Below are positions 58,901 to 64,000 of a DNA stretch of 64,000 nt, in pieces. Each line of letters opens with the position of its first letter. Positions within the stretch are counted from its first letter, which is position 1. This stretch comes from Bursaphelenchus xylophilus. Taxonomy: Eukaryota; Nematoda; Chromadorea; Rhabditida; Aphelenchoididae. The notes beneath the pieces were generated by a model that was not told the DNA's origin, made no database searches, and saw only the letters and a program-made list of their open reading frames with translations. A program made the translations under genes and the position numbers. Location: positions 6,634,001 to 6,698,000 of the forward strand of contig CAJFCV020000004.1 of NCBI GenBank assembly GCA_904066235.2, read 5' to 3'.

Positions 58901-61287
58901 CTCCGATTATCCAGTTGAAGAAAATATGGCCCGGGACGACCAAGAACAACAGAACACGGGCACTTCTCGAATCCCATTCTGGTTTCAATAAATTATTGAT
59001 TATTTTGCACTTACCATTGCTAAAAAAGGCTCGGGAAACGCTGTAAAATCTCTTGATGGACCATTGATGGGGAAGGAATCCAAGGTTGGAAGATTTGTGA
59101 TAAAAAGTGGAGATTCTGCTCGCATGAACTGCGGCCAGGTTACCTCCAACCCCTAAAATAAATAATTGCAATAGATAGGGGGGTTTTTAATTTGACAGAA
59201 TTTTTGGAAATGACGTCAGATTGCGGTCATTTTCCGTAAACTGAAAATTCTGATATATGAAATACCGTTAATATAAGACGCAAGTTTTATTTTTTATTTA
59301 ATCGAAAGTTTTGATAAAGAAAAATTTAGTTCCTAAAAATTTTTTATTCCGACGATTCTTTGGCAAAAATCTATAAAATTTTTCCAGGAAAGTTCAATTT
59401 GACAACCAAAAGTGACAAATTCAATTTGACATGACGAAAATGACACCAATTTGGCAACGGGACTGACGCGTCCAGTTGACGGCTTAACAATCCTGGCAAA
59501 CACAAAGGGATGCATTAAAAAATCGTACCATTAATGACTGGCTGAAACAGAGCCATTTGAGGGAATCTTCGCATAGCCGTTTCCAAAACAAATCCACCAC
59601 TACTACTGATCAGCATGGAGAAAACAATCGGACACCAGCCATCTCTGAGGATAGACAAAGTCGCCTCTTCTCGCTTGGCTATCCTTATCCAAAAAGGTAA
59701 TACAATTACAAACAAAGCAATTACAATCACATTCAGCCATGACTCTATCCGGTGAGCTTTCAGAAAAAGCGATCCAAATGCTGAGAGAATCGCCAATGTT
59801 GTCAGATCTCCTGAAAACAAAAAGGAATAGTATTCCAAAGCAATCATTACATCGCAGTACACGAAACTGCCTTCCTGTTTTGGTTAGTTTCTTTACTAAT
59901 CCATAACCGATCTTTACGAAATTTTGGGGTGTTAAAACATAGGCCCGCCATTGTTACCCTGCCAGATTTCAAGACTTTTTTCAACGTTCTAAAAATCTTT
60001 TTTCAAGTATATGCCCTTCGGCAATGCGGACATATTCTTGCAGCTTTTAACCTGATTGAAAAAGTTTATAGAGAGTTCAATGCTTAAAGGTTGTCCTAGA
60101 CCAGTTTTTCCGCTCTTTCAAATGGTATATGTTTCAAGGAAAAACTAGACGACAAGGTTTTGCCGAGCCCTTGTCAGCGCTAGAAATAGGTATGAAACAT
60201 TTTGTCCCAAAATCTGACAAAAAGTGTCAATTGTTTGCCGCCTTTCGATCTAAAAACCTTGGTTTTTTCTGCAAAGCGCGAGCTAGGATTCTCGCATACA
60301 TCTTAGAAAAAATTATCCAACATTTGTGCCAAGTTTTCAAAATCTATGCGCCGCACTTGGGGTACTTCCACCGTGAGTAGAAATTACCGGTCTAAATTTT
60401 AACAACCCAAAATTTCATAAAGCTCGATTAAGAATATAGACAGAGAAATTAACCAAAAGAGGAAGGGAGTTTTGAGCGGCCCACCATGTACAACAATGAT
60501 AAAAATGTATACAATGATAAAAACTATAACATACCCAAAGAGGCTGCAATCGGAGTGGCCACATTGTCTGGATTAATGTTGTATCGCCGACTGAGAAGAA
60601 CAACCACAATCATGATACCGGCCAGAATCAATGAAGCCAGTGACGCTGTAGTTAGACTGCTTGCACATAAGAGAGCTGCATGGCTCATGTCAATCTCCCC
60701 TCGGGGAACCCACGCCAAAAGCATGGCAGCTCCAGATGCCAAGAAAGTAACCACAATGGCCTGTGTCTGGATCAAAGCCAAGTTCGTGATTACTACAGTC
60801 ATTATCTGCTCCTTTGTTTCCATTGCTCCGACATTTGCCTAAAAAACAATAAAAACATGGAATCTTCACGTACTTGAGTAGAAAGCCGTGAAGCCAGCGT
60901 CATTTCCAGGTTTCCCTTTAGTCCAAGTAAAGCTGGGACAAGAATGAAAGTTTCAGGAACTTCCTTGAATAAAGGCCAATGTTGAACTACATCCAACAAG
61001 ATTCCGGCAAACACCATCCCAATTCCAGCAACTAGGAAGGGAAATAGCACCTAAAACAAATACCACAGATACTTTAAATCAGTAATATTTCTTACCTGGA
61101 AAAATAGTACCAATGACGGTTCCGCGGCATGTGATTGTCCACTTTCTTTACAGGCATAAACATCCATATCCATGCTGTCCAGATGCGGCTCGGAGCCCTT
61201 TCCGGGATGCATTTTGACTTCGGATTCAATATTCTCGCTGAGCTCGGACAGAGGGGTCGCCGCCGCATTAATCGACGGGGATTTCAT
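55990..61287 (-). CDS. SLC41-family magnesium transporter (MgtE-like)
   Basis: This integral membrane protein has two MgtE-like repeats. After an acidic cytosolic N terminus (start 61287), repeat one has [20 protein letters not shown], the signature [20 protein letters not shown] and [16 protein letters not shown]. Repeat two has [39 protein letters not shown] and [20 protein letters not shown]. These signatures define SLC41A transporters, which move Mg2+ across the plasma membrane in animals. Exons (+ coordinates) are 61096-61287, 60874-61050, 60535-60838, 59529-59810, 59015-59152, 58827-58978 and 55990-56172. The last intron is about 2.65 kb and contains an entire gene on the opposite strand. 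SMC1 ends 277 bp upstream on the same strand. Confidence 0.92.
57161..58749 (+). CDS. Unrecognised predicted coiled-coil protein nested in an SLC41 intron
   Basis: Five exons (57161-57319, 57383-57743, 57832-58158, 58294-58597, 58644-58749) join in frame to give about 415 residues, or slightly fewer if the ATG at 57200 is used. The start is basic ([20 protein letters not shown]), then acidic, then largely helical and charged ([40 protein letters not shown]). The later part is helical without an obvious motif. The frame across exons 2-3 requires a GC-AG intron (GCAAGT donor at 57744), with the rest being GT-AG. It lies wholly inside the last intron of the SLC41 gene, on the opposite strand. 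No family is recognised. An independent function is unknown. Confidence 0.65.
60150..60374. mobile_element. Truncated family A MITE copy in an SLC41 intron
   Basis: On the minus strand this segment runs from GAAGTACCCCAAGTGCGGCG through GCGAGAATCCTAGCTCGCGC and GTTTCATACCTATTTC. It is closely similar to the first half of the element at 4386-4838, which reads GCGAGAATCCTAGCTCGCGC at 4469-4488. The opposite terminal repeat is not found, so this copy is truncated. Confidence 0.75.
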
Positions 61288-61564
61288 AACTAAAACAACA
61301 TTACTTTATATGAAACTCGATTACTTTTTGTTTTCCTTCGATTCCTCGCTCTCTCAGACCTCATGCATGATCCGACAGACCTCCCAACACTTAAAGCAAG
61401 GAGGTTTATTATTTTTTCTCACATGGAGACACCAAAAATCCGAAACCAATAGATAACTGCGAGCGACAAGTTATACGAACAAACCTCTACATATTTTACT
61501 CTATATTTACGGTTAGTGCAAAGTGAAACAGGAAAATAAATATTATAAGCTGAAGTAGGTTGCA

Positions 61565-64000
61565 TTATGTATTCTCCAGATCCATTGTGATGATTCCGGA
61601 CGAAATACATGGATGAGATTTCTTGGGATAAACACCGATGAGTGCATCGGCCTTGCTGTACATCTCTTCTTTAAGAGAGATCACAATCACTTGCAAATCG
61701 TCTCTGGACCTCTCTTTCATGTAATTTACCACCAATCCAATGTTGGTGTTATCCAAAGCAGCATCAACTTCATCCAACACAAAGAAGGGCGAAGGCGACT
61801 TCGATCCGTGAATGGCAAAGAGAAGGGCCAAAGCGGCGATCGTCTTTTCTCCTCCTGACAAGTTGTCCATAGGTCTGAAACGTTTTCCAGGGGCAATACA
61901 GTTGTACTGTATGCCATCATTATATGGTTCTTCGTGGTTCATGGGCCCGAGGTAGGCTTGGGCACTGGACGTTTTCGTTAAACGCTGAAAAAAGAAAATA
62001 TCACGTCAGTAACCCAAAACAACCTTGTAAATATCGTCAATATGTTCCGCCACGGGATCAAAGAATTCGGAAAATCGGTTAAGTCGATTTTGCTTGACCT
62101 TGTCGAAGTCGTGCATCAACTTCTGAGTATGTTTCCTCGCATTTTCGTAGATCTCGTTGGTCTCTTTCTCCTTTCCTCTAACTTCTTCCATTCTCTGATC
62201 TACATTTACAACTGGAGGAGCAATTTGACCAAGTTTAACTTCGGCTTCGTTCATGGCCTTCTGAAGAACGGCCAACTCACGGGTTGCCCCTGCGTCATCC
62301 TCAAATTTGCGTTTGTAATTGGTAGTCAGTGATGAGAAATCGATCTGAATACTATCAGATTGTCTTTGAGATATATCCTGAGTTGAGGTACTTTGAGAGG
62401 GTTGAGATTCATCAGCTAGAATTTTATTTTTAGTAAAAAACTTTTAATTAGGAACCTACACTCATCCGGCACAAGACTATCAAGACTGCCATTTAACAAT
62501 GGGATTTGTACATTCTGCACCTTGCACTCCAACAACAATGCGTGTCTTTCTTCCGCTTTCCGACTGATGATCTGATCTTGGCTGAGGATCTTCTTCTCGG
62601 CCGCATGGACGGCTTTATCCACTTCATGCCCATCCTTTTTAGCGGCATTTAACTCAACTTCAGCCTCTTCAAGTTCAACCTTTTTCTTTTTCAATTCTTC
62701 CGTGTCTTTCTTCAGCAATTCTTCTAATTTGGCTACTTTTTCTTCCTGTTCTTTATATTTCTTGTCAGTTGTCTTCTCCTCTTTCTTAAGTTTGGCAATT
62801 TTCTCGGCTTCCCGTTCCACAACTGCCTGTCTGTCCTCAGTTTTTAGGTATTCAAGTTCATTGACCAAGCGTTCAATTTGAGTAGCGCATTCGGTGATCC
62901 GACGATTACGTTCTTCATGGAAATGGAGCTCCTTTTCTTCGTATTCACTAAACAAAAAAAATAAACAAATTTTGTAAATAATTAAATTAAGCAAAGATAT
63001 TATTACTCACCGAATATTCTGGATGCCCACGCGTTTACAAAAGTCCGCAAAGACTTGTGACTCGACCTGATCTCTCTTGGCAATCAATTCATTGATCTTC
63101 TCTTGCTCTTCTGCCAATTCCTCTGCCTTCTGTTCCAATAAAAATTCGGTGCTTTCAACTCCACTTCTAATTCTGACTACTTCTCCTTCCTTTGCTTCAA
63201 TATCCCTCTCTCTTCTCTCCAGATCCTGTTCAGTATACCGGATTCTGTTCTCCATATTCGAGATCTCACGTCTCTTCATTTCGAGTTCAAGCTCAGTTTT
63301 GGTGGTCGCTTGTATCTCGGACAGTTCTGCTTCGAGTTTTCTTTTCTTATCCTTAATTTTCTTGGCTTGTTGGCCATCCCATTTTTTGGACCTCTGTTTC
63401 AGGTCAGAACTGCCACCTAAAGAAATAAATCAAACTGATTAGGAAAACATACCGGAAATAGATCCCTCGGGATTGAATAAGGTGCCGTTTTCGGTTACAG
63501 CCTTGTATCTGTCAGTCCCATAAGCCAATTCCTTAGCGACCTCAACGCTTTCAGCAACCAAAGAATTTCCACAAACAAATTGGACAGCTTTCTTTGCCTC
63601 CGGAACAGAACATTGGATCACATCGAATACAAGTTTCGCATCCCTTCTGTTGCGTAGTTGTTCTTTAAGAGGCGCAACATCAATTGTACTCAAAGGAAGG
63701 AATGTCTCGGGTTCGTGTCTCTGTTCATGTAGATAATTGATGCAAGCCCTAGCTGTGTCATCAGTGTCCACAACAATTGAGTTCATGTGTCTGGCCATAA
63801 TCTAAGAAATTGAATACCAATAATGTTAAAGCCCACCTTCGTGATAGCCACATTGTATCTCTTGTTCACAGGACTGCAAAACTCAACAATCCGTCCATAG
63901 ATTCTGTCTCCGAAGATTCTTTTCATATTCTCGAGAGCCTCGTTACGCGCTTGTTCTCTTCTGGTTTCTTTTGTGTCTCCATCAAGATCGTTGAGTTGTT
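61565..64000 (-). CDS. him-1: SMC1 cohesin ATPase, hinge to C terminus (partial)
   Basis: This gene runs off the right edge of the window; only the 3' part is present. The sequence at 63840-64000 contains [20 protein letters not shown] (start of the hinge). The hinge continues with [40 protein letters not shown] and [11 protein letters not shown] long coiled coil (61.98-63.4 kb, rich in KEEEK-type heptads) follows. The C-terminal ATPase has the ABC signature [20 protein letters not shown] and Walker [17 protein letters not shown], then [37 protein letters not shown] and the hinge sequence point to SMC1 rather than SMC3, and C. elegans SMC1 is HIM-1. The protein is the cohesin subunit that pairs with SMC3. 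The stop is at 61565-61567. Confidence 0.93.

Overview
The window is nuclear DNA from a nematode. Coding regions are split by many short introns, mostly 35-60 nt, with T-rich AG acceptors, and several same-strand genes sit 90-280 bp apart as in nematode operons. The gene set is also nematode-like: LAG-1 (CSL), EEL-1 (HUWE1), a membrane protein with an MSP domain, and an Ig/DB-module/FN3 protein. I cannot name the species. The abundant transposon-derived inverted repeats and the gene order do not look like C. elegans.

Layout: 0.2-3.7 kb lag-1 (-); 4.1-5.9 kb a divergent PP1-like phosphatase (+); 6.0-10.0 kb P5C reductase followed 94 bp later by a LARP7-like gene (both -); 10.5-15.0 kb a tight + strand cluster of CSN3, GFRP, a COA1-like gene and TMEM68; 15.1-16.3 kb PDH E1 beta (-); 17.0-18.7 kb a Rab GTPase and EMC3 (+); 18.8-20.0 kb a membrane protein with an MSP domain (-); 20.2-21.1 kb a foldback mariner element; 22.7-36.7 kb the very large HECT ligase EEL-1/HUWE1 (+); 37.7-38.3 kb TIM21 (+); 38.7-40.1 kb an Ig-DB-FN3 protein (+); 40.6-42.4 kb a BPI/LBP-family protein (-); 43.5-45.6 kb sphingosine-1-phosphate lyase (-); 46.0-48.2 kb an N4BP2/Cue2/NONU-1-like Smr protein and MED20 (-); 48.2-50.1 kb repeat-bearing intergenic DNA; 50.1-51.4 kb PICK1 (+); 51.7-54.5 kb DRP-1 (-); 55.1-55.7 kb an unrecognised secreted protein (+); 56.0-61.3 kb an SLC41 magnesium transporter (-) with an unrecognised coiled-coil gene nested in one intron on the opposite strand; 61.6-64.0 kb the hinge-to-C-terminal part of SMC1 (-), running off the window.

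The genes are mostly conserved housekeeping functions: mitochondrial import and assembly (TIM21, COA1-like), mitochondrial fission (DRP-1), pyruvate metabolism, proline synthesis, lipid metabolism (TMEM68, S1P lyase), ubiquitin and COP9 control, RNA surveillance and transcription. They do not form one pathway. The most striking non-genic feature is the load of terminal-inverted-repeat elements, many of them MITE-like, most lying inside introns. Several have clear TA or TAA/TTA target-site duplications, and one ends 18 bp before the TIM21 start codon. I found no convincing tRNA, rRNA, spliced-leader RNA or CRISPR array. Exon limits were read by eye from splice signals and reading frames, so they are approximate unless a position is stated.
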